Source: Paenibacillus albicereus
Lineage (GTDB): Bacteria > Bacillota > Bacilli > Paenibacillales > Paenibacillaceae
Direction of reading: 5' to 3'
Length of the DNA: 64,000 bases
Assembly (NCBI RefSeq): GCF_012676905.1
Contig: NZ_CP051428.1
Coordinates: 4,523,001 to 4,587,000, forward strand
A program made the translations under genes and the position numbers. Positions 24,143 through 33,845 of this stretch are shown one piece after another. The notes beneath the pieces are model-generated. The model ran no database searches and was not told the DNA's origin. It saw only the letters and a list, made by a program, of their open reading frames with translations. Position 1 is the stretch's first letter. Every line of letters starts with the position of its first letter.

Positions 24143-26259
24143 GCTCCGCCTCCCCGCAGCGGCCGCACGCGCACCGCCGTCGTCTTGAAGCCCGGCATGC
24201 GGCAGACCGGATCGAGCTCCGGCCTCGTCGCCCGATTGACGTTCTGCCTTCCTCCCCAGTGCATCGGCGCGAAAACCGTATCCTCGCGGATGCCGGCGTT
24301 CAGGCGGCCGCGCGCCGCGAACTCTCCTTGGCGGGAGACGACGGACACCCATTCGCCTTCCTCGATCCCGAGCGCGGCCGCCGTTCGCGGATGAAGCTCC
24401 AGGAAGCTCTCCAGCTCCCGGGAAGCAAGCGCCGGACTGCGTCTCGTCTGCGCTCCGGTCAAATAGTGGGCGAGCACGCGGCCGTTCGTCAGCAGCAGCG
24501 GGTAGCCGCCGTCCGTCTCGTCGACCGCGCCGGTGCCGGCCGCCGTCCGGACAGCGAACTGCGCCCGTCCGCCGGGACGGGCGAAGCCGTCCGCGAACAG
24601 CAGTCCCTGCCCGTCCTCCTCTTCCGACGGACAGGGCCAGTAGACGCCGCCCTCGCTCCGCAGCCGGCGGTAGGAGATGCCCGAGTAGTCGGCGGCTCCG
24701 CCGCGGCTCGCGCGGCGCAGCTCCTCGAAGATCGCCTCCGCCGAGCCGCAGCGGAACCGATCCTTGCGCCCCAGCCGCTCCGCGAGCGCGTTCAGCACCG
24801 CCCAGTCCGCCCGCGCCTCGCCGGGCGGCGGCATGGACGCTTCCCTCAGCAGCACGCGGCCTTCCAGGTTGGTGAGCGTGCCTTCGTTCTCCAGGTAGGA
24901 GGCCACCGGCAGCACGACATGCGCCATCCGCGCCGTTTCCGTCAGGAACAGATCCGCCACGACGAGCTGCTCCAGCCGGCCCAGCGCCTCCTCGACGAAT
25001 CCCGCATGAGGATTGGACACGACGGGATTGGAGCCCATGACCAGCAGCGAGCGGATGCGGCCTTCGTGGACGAGCCTCATCATGTCGAAGGCGGATACGC
25101 CCTTGCCTGGAATCGACTCCGGCGGAACGTTCCATACGGCGGCGGCATGCGCCCGGTCGGCCGGATCCTCGATCGAGCGGTAGCCCGGCAGCTGGTCGGC
25201 CTTCTGGCCGTGCTCGCGGCCGCCCTGGCCGTTGCCCTGCCCCGTGATCGCTCCGTAGCCGCAGCCCGGACGCCCGATCTGGCCCGTCGCCAGCACGAGG
25301 TTGAGCAGCTGCCGCACCGCCTCGTGGCCGTCCGTCTGCTGCTCCACCCCGCGCGCCGTGCAGAGGATCGCCGTCTCCGCGCCCGCGTAAGCCCGCGCCG
25401 CGCGCCGCACGTCCGCAAGCGGCAATCCGCAGCGGTCTGCGGCCTCGTCGGGATCGAGCGCCTCCGCCTGCCGCCTCGCCTCCTCGAAGCCCTCCGTCCG
25501 CGACTCGATGAAGCCGCGGTCCTCCAGCCCCTCGTCCAGCACGAGCCGCAGCAGCAGGACGGCCAGCAGCGCATCGGTACCCGGACGCAGCTGCAGATGC
25601 AGGTCGGCGGCCTCGGCCGTCTTCGTGCGGCGAGGGTCGACCACGATCAAGTACGCTCCGTTCTCCTTGGCCTCATTGAAGTACGGCATCAGCGTCGGCT
25701 GGCACTCCGCCACGTTCGTGCCGGCCAGCAGGATGCACTTGGCCAGGGGAATATCGGACAGGCGGAACGTCAGCCCCCGGTCGAGACCGAACGCGCGCAC
25801 GCCGGCCGAAGCCGCCGCCGACATGCAGAAGCGTCCGTTGTAGTCGATGTGCCGCGTGCCGACGCCGATGCGGGCGAACTTGCCGAGCCAGTAGGCCGAC
25901 TCGTTGGTCAGGGACCCCCCGCCGTAAAAGCCGATGGCATCCGGATCTCCGGCCGCGATCCGGCTCCGCCACAGCCCCGCGACGGCGTCCAGCGCCTCGT
26001 CCCAGCCGCAAGGCACGAGCCGCCCCTCCCGGCGGATCAGCGGCTGCAGGAGCCGCTCGGAGCTGAACGCGTGCTGATGCGCGTTCAGCCCTTTGACGCA
26101 GGACCGCCCTTGGGAGGCGGCGTTGGGAACCCCTTGGGCGCGGTAGCGAACCGTCTCGCCGCCGGGGATCGGCTCCGGCGTCAGCCGCAGCTTGCACTGC
26201 ACGCTGCAATACGGACACTGGGCATCGAGCTCCCGGACCGCAAGCGGAATCGTCGTCAT
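24139..26259 (-). CDS. nasC: Assimilatory nitrate reductase catalytic subunit
   Basis: 706 aa, a molybdopterin oxidoreductase. Cys-x2-Cys-x3-Cys (CPYCSVQC) near residue 15 plus GRSCVKG about 38 residues on bind one [4Fe-4S] cluster. NGRFCMSAAASAGVRAFGLD, AECQPTLMPYF and NMNRATR-like (here QNVNRATRPELDP) segments bind bis-MGD. The length and absence of a Tat signal match cytoplasmic assimilatory enzymes (NasC/NarB). The start at 26259 overlaps the nasB stop by four bases and has AAGGAGG at ideal distance; an ATG two codons upstream is too close to it. Electrons come from the NasB partner. Confidence 0.94.
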   Translation of the reverse strand: MTTIPLAVRELDAQCPYCSVQCKLRLTPEPIPGGETVRYRAQGVPNAASQGRSCVKGLNAHQHAFSSERLLQPLIRREGRLVPCGWDEALDAVAGLWRSRIAAGDPDAIGFYGGGSLTNESAYWLGKFARIGVGTRHIDYNGRFCMSAAASAGVRAFGLDRGLTFRLSDIPLAKCILLAGTNVAECQPTLMPYFNEAKENGAYLIVVDPRRTKTAEAADLHLQLRPGTDALLAVLLLRLVLDEGLEDRGFIESRTEGFEEARRQAEALDPDEAADRCGLPLADVRRAARAYAGAETAILCTARGVEQQTDGHEAVRQLLNLVLATGQIGRPGCGYGAITGQGNGQGGREHGQKADQLPGYRSIEDPADRAHAAAVWNVPPESIPGKGVSAFDMMRLVHEGRIRSLLVMGSNPVVSNPHAGFVEEALGRLEQLVVADLFLTETARMAHVVLPVASYLENEGTLTNLEGRVLLREASMPPPGEARADWAVLNALAERLGRKDRFRCGSAEAIFEELRRASRGGAADYSGISYRRLRSEGGVYWPCPSEEEDGQGLLFADGFARPGGRAQFAVRTAAGTGAVDETDGGYPLLLTNGRVLAHYLTGAQTRRSPALASRELESFLELHPRTAAALGIEEGEWVSVVSRQGEFAARGRLNAGIREDTVFAPMHWGGRQNVNRATRPELDPVCRMPGFKTTAVRVRPLRGGGA

Positions 26260-28562
26260 GGACATGCCTCCTTCTCCCTTCTCCGGTCGAGCCGCGCCGG
26301 CTCGGGCTTCTCGCCGTCGGCTCCGTTCCTCTCCGCCGCCGCGACACGCAGCGCCCCGGCGAGCTCCCGCCGCGAGGAAGCGTCGGCCAGCAGCTCGCGC
26401 AGCGCGGCCTCGCCGGTCCGCTCCAGCCATTGCCAGAGCGGCTCGCCCCACCTGGCCTCCGCCCGGTACCGCTGCAGGCAGGCGTCCGCCGCCTCGGCCG
26501 CCTCCTCCAGCGTCTCGGCGACGGCCAGCAGCCGCCCGCCGCGCACGACGCCCTCGGCGCTGCCGCCGGCAGTGAGCTCCCAGCCCGCCGGCGACAGCGC
26601 GAGCCCGATGTCGGCGACGAGCGCGCCGGCCGGCGCATCCGGTCCGGGCGACACCGCCGCCCGCAGCGGCGACGGCCAGGCCACCCGCCGCCAGCGCCGC
26701 TGCATGCGGTCGGCCGCCTCCACCGCCTCGCGCTCGCCCGGCGCAGGCGTCTCCTCGCCGATCCCCCGGCGCTCCGAGCGTCCGGCACGGACGACGGCGT
26801 CCGGCCCCAGTCCTTGCGCCGAAGCCAGGGAGGAAGCCGCCCCGCCGTGCCGCGCCGCATAAAAAGCAAGCGCCGTCCGGCACTCGCCGCAGCCGCCCTC
26901 CCCGCGCCAGCCGAGCAGCCGGCGCAGCTCGCGCGGGGAAAGCCCGGCGCCGCCGCTCTCCGCCGCGAGCCTCGCCGCGGCGGCCGGCAGCTCGGCCGCC
27001 GACAAGTCGGTGCAGCCGCAGAGCGGCAGCGGCAGCGACGGCGGCGGCTCGGAGCCAGCAGCCCCACCGGCAGCCCCACCGGCAGCCGCGCCGGCGGCGG
27101 GGGAGGCGGCTCCGCCCAGCCCCGCCTGGGGTCCGCCTGCGGCGCCCAAGCGGACAAGCGCCTCGACGACCGGCCGGCAGCCCCCGCAGGAGCCGGAGGC
27201 TCCCGTGCAGGCCCGCACCTCTTCCGCCGTGCCGCAGCCTCCCGCCACCGCCTCCAGGATGGCGGATTTGGCGACGGCGTTGCACTCGCAGACGGTCGCC
27301 GCGTCCGGCAGGGCGGCCGCCATCGCTTCCCGCAGCGACAATCCGCCTCCCTCCGCCTCCTTGCCGGAGGCCCTTGATGCGGCCAGCTCCTCCGGCGCCG
27401 CGCCGCGCCGCACCAGCTCCAGCAGCGCAGGACCCTCCGAAGCGTCGCCGTACAGCACCGCCGCGGTCACCTTCCCGTCGCGCGCCAGCACGCGGCGGTA
27501 CGTGCCGCGCAAGCCGTCGTAGGCCTGCTGCACCGTCTCCTCCTCGCCATGTCCGGCGGCATCGCCGACCGAGAACACCTCGATGCCGGCCACTTTCAGC
27601 TGGGAGTAGGGAATGGAGCCTTGATAAGACTCTCCGCCGGCTCCCGCCAGCTCGCGCGCCAGCACCTTCGCCTGATCGTACAGCGGCGCGACGAGGCCGT
27701 AGGCGATGCCGCGATGCTCCGCGCACTCGCCGACCGCGTAGATGGACGGGTCGCTCGTGCGCATCCGGTCGTCGACCTCGACCGCCCGCCGCACGGCCAG
27801 GCCTGCGGCCCGGGCCAGCTCGACGTTCGGGCGGATGCCGACGGCGAGCACGATCAGATCGGCCTGCAGGCGGCTGCCGTCGCGAAATCGCAGCCCGCTC
27901 GCCCGGCCGATACCGGTCACCTCCGACGTGTCCCGCGCCAGGTGGAACCGCATCCCTTGCCGCTCCAGCTCCGCCTGCAGCAGCCGGGCCGCCTGCCGGT
28001 CGAGCTGGCGGTTCATCAAATATGCGGCGTTGTGCACGACATGCGCCTCCATGCCGAGATGCAGCAAGCCCCTCGCCGCTTCGAGACCGAGCAGTCCTCC
28101 GCCGATGACGGCGGCTCTGCGGCCCGAGCGCGACGCCTCCAGCATCGCCTCGCCGTCCGCCAGGCTGCGGAAGGCGATCACGCCTTTCTTGTCCGCGCCG
28201 GGGATCGGCGGGATGAAGGCGGAGGAGCCCGTCGCCAGCACGAGCCGATCATAGCGGTCGGTCCGGCCGGCGGACGTGCGCAGCCCGCGGGCGCCGGGAT
28301 CCAAGCCGACGACCGCCTCGCCCGTGCGCAGCTCGATTCCCTGCTCCTCGTACCAGCTGCGCGCCTTCAGCTCGATCTCCTCCCGCCGCACGCCTCCCTG
28401 CAGCACCTTGGACAGCAGGATGCGGTTGTAGGCCGGCACCGGCTCGCTGCCGTACACGGTGATCTCATATCGCCCCGGGGCGGCCTTCGCCAGCTCTTCC
28501 AGCAGCTTCAAGCCCGCCATGCCGTTTCCTGCGACGACCAGCCTCTCCTTGCGTTCCGCCAT
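26256..28562 (-). CDS. nasB: Nitrate reductase electron-transfer subunit NasB
   Basis: 768 aa, like B. subtilis NasB. Residues ~5-400 are an FAD/NAD(P)H oxidoreductase (VVAGNGMAGLKLLEEL, VIGGGLLGLEAARGL, YAVGECAEH). Two BFD-like [2Fe-2S] domains follow: VCECNAVAKSAI...TGASGSCGGCRP and LPLCGCTDLSAAEL...GGCGECRTAL, separated by an Ala/Gly-rich insertion. The last ~150 residues resemble the tail of NirB (GWELTAGG, CLQRYRAEARWGEPLWQWLERTG) but lack the siroheme-binding cysteines, as if a remnant. It passes electrons from NAD(P)H to NasC. The ATG at 28562 follows GAGAAGGAGGGGG. Confidence 0.93.
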   Translation of the reverse strand: MAERKERLVVAGNGMAGLKLLEELAKAAPGRYEITVYGSEPVPAYNRILLSKVLQGGVRREEIELKARSWYEEQGIELRTGEAVVGLDPGARGLRTSAGRTDRYDRLVLATGSSAFIPPIPGADKKGVIAFRSLADGEAMLEASRSGRRAAVIGGGLLGLEAARGLLHLGMEAHVVHNAAYLMNRQLDRQAARLLQAELERQGMRFHLARDTSEVTGIGRASGLRFRDGSRLQADLIVLAVGIRPNVELARAAGLAVRRAVEVDDRMRTSDPSIYAVGECAEHRGIAYGLVAPLYDQAKVLARELAGAGGESYQGSIPYSQLKVAGIEVFSVGDAAGHGEEETVQQAYDGLRGTYRRVLARDGKVTAAVLYGDASEGPALLELVRRGAAPEELAASRASGKEAEGGGLSLREAMAAALPDAATVCECNAVAKSAILEAVAGGCGTAEEVRACTGASGSCGGCRPVVEALVRLGAAGGPQAGLGGAASPAAGAAAGGAAGGAAGSEPPPSLPLPLCGCTDLSAAELPAAAARLAAESGGAGLSPRELRRLLGWRGEGGCGECRTALAFYAARHGGAASSLASAQGLGPDAVVRAGRSERRGIGEETPAPGEREAVEAADRMQRRWRRVAWPSPLRAAVSPGPDAPAGALVADIGLALSPAGWELTAGGSAEGVVRGGRLLAVAETLEEAAEAADACLQRYRAEARWGEPLWQWLERTGEAALRELLADASSRRELAGALRVAAAERNGADGEKPEPARLDRRREKEACP

Positions 28563-28629
28563 GGCCCTTCCCCCTCCTTCTCGTCCTTCCCTCTCCAATC
28601 GAGACCTGTCCGCGCGCCTCCCGGACGCG

Positions 28630-30051
28630 CTAGTCCGCGTCGAGCGCGAGCCAGCGCACCTGCTCTCCTTCCGCCGCGCCCTTCCCGCCGGCCGGCACGC
28701 AGGCGAGCGCTTCGGCGCGGGCGAAGGCGGCGACGTTGCCCGAGCGGTCTCCGGCAAGCGGCAGCAGCAGCGCCAAGCCGTCCTCCGCCTCGCCGACCGC
28801 CGCCCGGATGTACCGGGGATAGGGGCATGGCTTGGACAAGGAGGCCGCGAGCCGGCCGGTGCGCCAGCGAGGCATCCAGTCCGCGCGTCCGGCAAGCCGC
28901 AGCAGCAGCGGGCGGACGAGCAGCTCCATGCCGGCGAAGCAGGCGGACGGGTTGCCCGACAGCGCGGCCAGCAGCGTCCCGTCCGGCAACCGGTAGGCCG
29001 AGGTCGGCGTGCCGGGCCGCATCTTCATCTTGTCGACCCGGATCCGGCCTCCCGCCAAGCGAGCCGCCTCATGCGCATAATCGCAGTCGCCGACCGACAC
29101 GCCGCCGGACGTCACGACGAGATCGGCCCGCAGCGCCGCCTCCCGGATCGCCTCGGCCAGGCGGCGCGGATCGTCCGGCACGGGATGCAGCGCCGTCGGA
29201 ATTCCGCCCAGCTCCCGCACCCGGGCGGCCAGCATCGCGCTGTTGGAATCATAGATGCCCGCTCCCCCCAGCGGCTGCCCCGGCCGGCGGAGCTCGTCGC
29301 CGACCGGCACGATCGCCACGGCCGGCCGGCAACGGACCTGCGCCTCATCCCGGCCATCGGCCGCCAGCAGCGCGATCTGCCGCGCCCGCAGACGGGCTCC
29401 CGCCTCCAGCAGCACGGCTCCCGCCGGCGCGTCCTCGCCGATCTCCGCGATATGCGTCGGCGAGCCGGGCGGGCGGTCCAGCTCCACGCCGCCGCCGGGC
29501 AGCCGCCGCGTCCGCTCTTGCATGACGACGCGGTCGTAGCCCTCCGGCACCCGCGCTCCGGTGAAAATGCGCAGCGCCGTTCCCGGCTGCGGCTCTTGCA
29601 GCCCGCAGGTCCGGCCGGGCCGCCGCTCGCCGGCAACGAAGAGACGCGCCGCGCCGCCCTTGTCCGGCGGCGCCAGGTCGGCCTCCCGCACCGCATAGCC
29701 GTCCATCGCGGCCCGACGGAACGGCGGCAGCGGCTGCCGGGCGAGCAGCGCCTCCCCCAGCACGCGCCCGCCCGCATCCGCCAGCGGAACGCCCTCCATG
29801 CCGACCGGAGCGATTTCGTCGGCCAGCAGGCGCACCGCCTCCTCGACCTCCGCCAGCTTCAACGGCAGCTCCGGCCGATCGGCCGCCTCCGACGGCTTCG
29901 CTCCCGGCCCGTGCAGGAGCTCCGGCGAAGCGTCCGCCGCCGGACCTGTCGGCACGCCCGCCGCCCCGCCTGCCCCGAGCGCCTCCTGCCATGCGCCCGG
30001 TTCCGCCACGCTTTGCCCGCCCCTTCCTCTGCCGCCCGCGCCCGTCTCCAT
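28630..30051 (-). CDS. moeA: Molybdopterin molybdenumtransferase MoeA
   Basis: 473 aa. MoeA inserts molybdate into adenylylated molybdopterin. Family motifs: PPFRRAAMDGYAVRE near residue 105, GTALRIFTGARVPEGYDRVVMQE near 170, VVTSGGVSVGDCDYA near 315 and ALSGNPSACFAG near 365. The first ~60 residues are a Gly/Ala/Pro-rich extension with no recognised domain, so a later start is possible, but the ATG at 30051 follows a purine-rich AGAGGGGGCG. It is the first gene of the nas/mob operon, behind an ANTAR-type leader. Confidence 0.92.
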   Translation of the reverse strand: METGAGGRGRGGQSVAEPGAWQEALGAGGAAGVPTGPAADASPELLHGPGAKPSEAADRPELPLKLAEVEEAVRLLADEIAPVGMEGVPLADAGGRVLGEALLARQPLPPFRRAAMDGYAVREADLAPPDKGGAARLFVAGERRPGRTCGLQEPQPGTALRIFTGARVPEGYDRVVMQERTRRLPGGGVELDRPPGSPTHIAEIGEDAPAGAVLLEAGARLRARQIALLAADGRDEAQVRCRPAVAIVPVGDELRRPGQPLGGAGIYDSNSAMLAARVRELGGIPTALHPVPDDPRRLAEAIREAALRADLVVTSGGVSVGDCDYAHEAARLAGGRIRVDKMKMRPGTPTSAYRLPDGTLLAALSGNPSACFAGMELLVRPLLLRLAGRADWMPRWRTGRLAASLSKPCPYPRYIRAAVGEAEDGLALLLPLAGDRSGNVAAFARAEALACVPAGGKGAAEGEQVRWLALDAD

Positions 30052-30104
30052 TTCGTCCGCCCCCTCTGTCCGTCCCGATCGACGCCGCCTCCCGCCTCAA
30101 GAAG

Positions 30105-30194
30105 AAAAAAAGCCCGCTTCCATCCGCGCAGGCTCCATGCGCGAAGAAGAAGAGGGCTTCGTTGCTCTCGGTCCAGCGGCACGCCTTTGTGCCG
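30105..30194 (-). promoter_or_regulatory. ANTAR-type antitermination leader of the moeA operon
   Basis: On the minus strand hairpin P1 is CGGCAC-AAAGGC-GTGCCG (plus 30177-30194). Hairpin P2 has loop AACGAA (plus 30158-30163) on a GAGAGC/GCCCTC stem with one mismatch. Both hexaloops have A at position 1 and G at position 4, the known ANTAR recognition bases. The 3' arm of P2 is shared with a terminator (GCCCTCTTC ... GAAGCGGGC, plus 30112-30157) followed by seven T residues. ANTAR binding would therefore block termination. Confidence 0.85.
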
Positions 30195-30208
30195 GAAGGT
30201 TTGGTTCC

Positions 30209-30237
30209 AGCTTAGCCGACCCGGAAAATGATGTCAA
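30209..30237 (-). promoter_or_regulatory. Promoter of the moeA-nas-mob operon
   Basis: Minus-strand TTGACA (plus 30232-30237) and TAAGCT (plus 30209-30214) with a 17-bp spacer. The -35 lies inside the left arm of the divergent GlnR/TnrA-type palindrome. Confidence 0.7.
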
Positions 30238-30288
30238 TATAGCTGACGCAATTAGCAGTAAAATAAAATTACGTCAGCTATATTGACA
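30232..30288. promoter_or_regulatory. Divergent pair of GlnR/TnrA-type boxes
   Basis: Two 17-bp arms, TGTCAATATAGCTGACG and its exact complement CGTCAGCTATATTGACA, are separated by 23 AT-rich bases. Each arm fits the TnrA/GlnR consensus TGTNA-N7-TNACA with one mismatch, and each contains the -35 TTGACA of one divergent promoter. GlnR/TnrA control by nitrogen status is established for nas genes in Bacillus; binding here is inferred. Confidence 0.8.
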
Positions 30289-30312
30289 TACAAGTCGCCG
30301 CATCCCTATACT
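30283..30312 (+). promoter_or_regulatory. Promoter of narK
   Basis: TTGACA at 30283 and TATACT at 30307 with an 18-bp spacer; the -35 is inside the right GlnR/TnrA-type arm. Confidence 0.8.
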
Positions 30313-30330
30313 CGAACTTGTCAAACACGA

Positions 30331-30408
30331 CCGTACAGCGCCGTACGGGCCGATGCGCCGGCAATGATGCCGCAGTCCTCCCCTCTCAGGGACGGATTGC
30401 GGCTTTTT
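30331..30408 (+). promoter_or_regulatory. ANTAR-type antitermination leader of narK
   Basis: P1 is CCGTAC-AGCGCC-GTACGG (30331-30348). P2 is CGGC-AATGAT-GCCG (30359-30372). Both loops carry A1 and G4. The 3' arm of P2 begins the terminator stem GCCGCAGTCC/GGATTGCGGC (30369-30403), followed by five T residues. P2 and the terminator are therefore mutually exclusive. Confidence 0.88.
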
Positions 30409-30460
30409 GCGGCTTCGGCTCCGGATCGCGGCTGCCGGTCGACAAAGGAGAGGACCTACG

Positions 30461-31720
30461 ATGGAGAGAAAAAGCTTCTGGCAAAGCGGAGACAAAAAGA
30501 CGCTGCTGAGCGCATTCCTGTACTTCGACGTCAGCTTCATGATCTGGGTGCTGATCGGGCCGCTGGCCGTCGTCATCGCGGCGGACTTCCCGATGACGCC
30601 CGTGCAGAAGGCCAACCTGGTCGCGCTGCCGGTGCTCGGCGGGTCGGTCCTGAGGCTTGTTTTCGGCTTCCTGGCCGATTATATCGGTCCTAAGCGGACC
30701 GGACAGATCGGCATGCTCGTCTCGATCCTCCCGCTCGTGCTCGGATGGCAGGTCGTGGACAGCCTCGGGCAGCTGTACGTCGTCGCCCTGCTGCTCGGCG
30801 TCGCCGGCGCCTCGTTCGCCGCCGCCCTGCCGCTCGCCGGACAGTGGTACCCCAAGGAGCATCAGGGGCTGGCGATGGGCATCGCCGGCGCCGGCAACAG
30901 CGGCACCGTCTTCGCCACGCTGTTCGCCAACCGCCTCGCGGCGCATTACGGCAGCTGGGAAATCGTGTTTGGCCTCGCCATCCTCCCGATCGCCGTCGTG
31001 CTCGTCCTGTTCACGCTGCTCGCGCGCAACAGCCCGAACCGCCCCGCTCCGCGTCGTCCATCGGAATACGCGGGCATCATGAAGCAGCGCGACGCCTGGG
31101 TGTTCTGCGCGCTCTACGCCGTCACGTTCGGCGGCTTCGTCGGGCTCTCCAACTACTTGACGATCTTCTTCAACGCCCAATACGGCCTCGCTCCGGTGCG
31201 GGCCGCCGACTTCGCGACGCTGTGCGTCATCGGGGGCAGCCTGTTCCGTCCCATCGGCGGCTACCTGTCCGACCGCTTCGGCGGCGCCCGCATGCTGACG
31301 ATTCTGTACGGCGGCGCGGCGCTGCTGCTCGCCTCCGTCTCGTCGCTGCCGCCGCTGCCCGTCACGCTGACGCTTCTGTTCGTCGGCATGATGTGCCTCG
31401 GCGCCGGCAACGGCTCGGTGTTCCAGCTCGTGCCCCAGCGCTTCGGTCGGGAGCTGGGCCTCATGACCGGCATCGTCGGCGCGGCCGGCGGCCTCGGCGG
31501 CTACGCGCTGCCGCTCGTGCTCGGCCGGCTGTACCAGTCCACCGGCAGCTACACGCCCGGCTTCCTCATCCTGAGCCTCGTCGCGGCAGCGGCGATGGCG
31601 CTCATCGCCGTCATGCAGCTGCGCTGGCGGCATGGCTGGATGGGCAGCGGCGGCGGCAAGGCCTCTCCGACCGCGGCGCCGGCGGCCTCCGCATCCCCGG
31701 CCGCCTCGTCCGAGCTGTGA
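30461..31720 (+). CDS. narK: Nitrate/nitrite transporter (NarK/NasA family MFS)
   Basis: 419 aa with 12 membrane helices of the major facilitator superfamily. The nitrate/nitrite porter signatures are the GAGNSGTVFATLFANRLA and GAAGGLGGYALP glycine-rich stretches and the arginine-bearing GGSVLRLVFGFLADYIGPKRTG. It imports nitrate or exchanges nitrite across the membrane. The ATG at 30461 follows GGAGAGG. It is transcribed alone from the divergent promoter behind its own ANTAR leader, facing away from the nitrate reductase operon. The Ala/Ser-rich C-terminal tail is cytoplasmic. Confidence 0.94.
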   Translation: MERKSFWQSGDKKTLLSAFLYFDVSFMIWVLIGPLAVVIAADFPMTPVQKANLVALPVLGGSVLRLVFGFLADYIGPKRTGQIGMLVSILPLVLGWQVVDSLGQLYVVALLLGVAGASFAAALPLAGQWYPKEHQGLAMGIAGAGNSGTVFATLFANRLAAHYGSWEIVFGLAILPIAVVLVLFTLLARNSPNRPAPRRPSEYAGIMKQRDAWVFCALYAVTFGGFVGLSNYLTIFFNAQYGLAPVRAADFATLCVIGGSLFRPIGGYLSDRFGGARMLTILYGGAALLLASVSSLPPLPVTLTLLFVGMMCLGAGNGSVFQLVPQRFGRELGLMTGIVGAAGGLGGYALPLVLGRLYQSTGSYTPGFLILSLVAAAAMALIAVMQLRWRHGWMGSGGGKASPTAAPAASASPAASSEL

Positions 31721-31769
31721 CGGAGAGCGAAAGGCCTTCCCGCCGCAGCCCTAGTCCGTCCGCACGGCG

Positions 31770-31809
31770 AAAAGCCCCGGGTCCGCTGGAGAGCGGCTCC
31801 GGGGCTTTT
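31770..31809. terminator. Bidirectional terminator between narK and htpG
   Basis: AAAAGCCCCGG-GTCCGCT...AGCGGCTCCGGGGCTTTT between convergent genes; A-run and T-run on opposite sides. Confidence 0.9.
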
Positions 31810-31827
31810 GCCTTCCAGGCAGAAGCC

Positions 31828-33729
31828 TTACACCATCACTTGGCAAATCTGGTTCGTGAACTCGACCGGGTCCTCGATCGGCAGCCCCTCGATGAGCAGC
31901 GCCTGGCTGTACAGCAGCGAGGTGAACAGCTCGAGCTTGGCCGGATCGGCGGCATGGGCTTCCTTGAGCGCGCGGAACACGTCGTGGCCGGTGTTGATCT
32001 CAAGCACCTTCTGCGCCTTGACGCCGGAGCTGTCCGGCATCGCGGCCAGCACCTTCTCCATCTCGATCGTCAGGTCGCCCTCGGTCGCGAAGCAGACCGG
32101 ATGCTTGCGCAGGCGCTTGGAAGCGCGGACCGCGCTCACCTTGCCGCCCAGCAGCCCCGCCATCGCCTCGAACAGCGGCTTGTTCTCCTCGTCGGCCGCC
32201 TCGTCCTCCGGCTTGCTCTCCTCCTCGATGCCGAGATCGCCGCTCGATACGGAGCGGAATTCCTTGTCCTTGTAGCTCATGAGCATGCGGATCGCGAACT
32301 CGTCGATATCGTCGGTGAAGTAGAGGATTTCGTAGCCCTTGTCGAGCACGAGCTCGGTCTGCGGCAGCTTCTCGATGCGCTCGGCGGAGGAGCCGCTCGC
32401 GTAGTAGATGTACTTCTGGTCCTCCGGCATGCGGGAGACGTACTCCGCCAGCGTGACGAGCGCCTTGTCCTTGGACGAGGTGAACAGCAGCAGGTCCTGC
32501 AGCGTCTCCTTGTGCGCGCCATAGTCGCTGTACACGCCGAACTTGAGCTGGCGGCCGAACGCGCCGAAGAACTTCTCGTACTTCTCGCGCTCGTTCTTGA
32601 GCATGGCCTGCAGCGCGCCCTTGATCTTCGACTCGATGTTCTTGGCGATCTGCTTGAGCTGGCGGTCATGCTGCAGCATCTCGCGGGAGATGTTGAGCGA
32701 CAGGCTCTCGGAGTCGACCATGCCCTTGACGAAGCTGAAGTAGTCCGGCAGCAGGTCAGCGCATTTGTTCATGATGAGCACGCCGCGGGAGTACAGCTCG
32801 AGCCCTTTTTCGAACTCCTTGGTGTAGTAGTCGAACGGAATCGTCTCCGGGACGTACAGGATCGCCTGGTAGACGACCGCGCCGTCGGCGCTTACGTGGA
32901 CATGCGCGAGCGGCTTGTCGAAGCCGTAGCGCTTCTCCTGGTAGAAGCTCTCATAGTCCTCCGCCTTCAGCTCGGACTTGTTCTTGCGCCAGATCGGCAC
33001 CATGCTGTTGACCGTCTGCTGCTCCGAGACTTCCTCGAACTCGCCCTCCGCGCCTTCCTTCGGACGGCTGGAGGACAGCTCCATTTTGATCGGATAGCGG
33101 ATGAAGTCGGAATACTTCTTGACAAGGGCCTTCAGGCGGTACTCGTTGAGGTAATCGTCATAGCTGTCGTCCTCGGTGTCCGGCTTGATGTGCAGCGTGA
33201 TCTCCGTGCCGATGCCGTCACGGTCGGCCGGCTCGAGCGTATAGCCGTCCGCGCCTTCGGACTCCCAGCGCCAGGCCTGCTCCTCGCCGAGCGCGCGGGA
33301 GACGACCGTCACCTTGTCCGCCACCATGAACGATGCATAGAAGCCGACGCCGAACTGGCCGATGATGTCGCGGCCGTCCTTGGATTCGTTCTCCTGCTTG
33401 AACGCGAGCGAGCCGCTCTTGGCGATCGTGCCGAGGTTCGTCTCCAGCTCCTCGCGCGTCATGCCGATGCCGGTGTCCGAGATCGTCAGCGTGCGCGCCT
33501 CTTTGTCCGGCTTGACCTCGATGCAGTAGCGGTCCGGATCGAACGTGAGGGTATCGTCGGTAAGCGCTTTATAGTAGATTTTGTCGATGGCGTCGCTGCT
33601 GTTGCTGATGAGTTCGCGCAGAAAGATTTCTTTCTGGGTGTAGATCGAGTTGATCATCATGTCCAGAAGGCGTTTCGACTCCGCCAGGAACGGTTTCTTT
33701 TCCACTTCGACTCTCTCCTCTTCGTGCAT
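31828..33729 (-). CDS. htpG: Chaperone protein HtpG (Hsp90)
   Basis: 633 aa from the ATG at 33729 (an upstream in-frame GTG lacks room for a ribosome site). The GHKL ATPase domain shows [30 protein letters not shown] and [17 protein letters not shown]; the middle and C-terminal domains follow the normal order ([45 protein letters not shown]). It assists folding of client proteins in the cytoplasm. Upstream TTGACA and TATATA form a sigma-A-type promoter; no CIRCE element is visible. Confidence 0.97.
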   Translation of the reverse strand: MHEEERVEVEKKPFLAESKRLLDMMINSIYTQKEIFLRELISNSSDAIDKIYYKALTDDTLTFDPDRYCIEVKPDKEARTLTISDTGIGMTREELETNLGTIAKSGSLAFKQENESKDGRDIIGQFGVGFYASFMVADKVTVVSRALGEEQAWRWESEGADGYTLEPADRDGIGTEITLHIKPDTEDDSYDDYLNEYRLKALVKKYSDFIRYPIKMELSSSRPKEGAEGEFEEVSEQQTVNSMVPIWRKNKSELKAEDYESFYQEKRYGFDKPLAHVHVSADGAVVYQAILYVPETIPFDYYTKEFEKGLELYSRGVLIMNKCADLLPDYFSFVKGMVDSESLSLNISREMLQHDRQLKQIAKNIESKIKGALQAMLKNEREKYEKFFGAFGRQLKFGVYSDYGAHKETLQDLLLFTSSKDKALVTLAEYVSRMPEDQKYIYYASGSSAERIEKLPQTELVLDKGYEILYFTDDIDEFAIRMLMSYKDKEFRSVSSGDLGIEEESKPEDEAADEENKPLFEAMAGLLGGKVSAVRASKRLRKHPVCFATEGDLTIEMEKVLAAMPDSSGVKAQKVLEINTGHDVFRALKEAHAADPAKLELFTSLLYSQALLIEGLPIEDPVEFTNQICQVMV

Positions 33730-33768
33730 GAAGCTTAGCACTCTCTTCGTTCGAGTGCCAGCATCGTT

Positions 33769-33798
33769 TATATATCACGGGCCGTTTCGGCTTGTCAA
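33769..33798 (-). promoter_or_regulatory. Promoter of htpG
   Basis: Minus-strand TTGACA (plus 33793-33798) and TATATA (plus 33769-33774) with an 18-bp spacer. Confidence 0.65.
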
Positions 33799-33845
33799 GG
33801 CAGAGAGCAGGAGGGCGGGAGTCGAAAAGCCGCTGCGCCGGCCCG

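Noticed and set aside
26260-27726. N-terminal extension of nasC to 27726
   Set aside because: The in-frame extension is Arg/Ala-rich, overlaps nasB in another frame, and the proper start at 26259 has AAGGAGG and an ATGA overlap.
33552-33570. cre-like AAGCGCTTT site
   Set aside because: It lies inside the htpG coding sequence and matches only the core.
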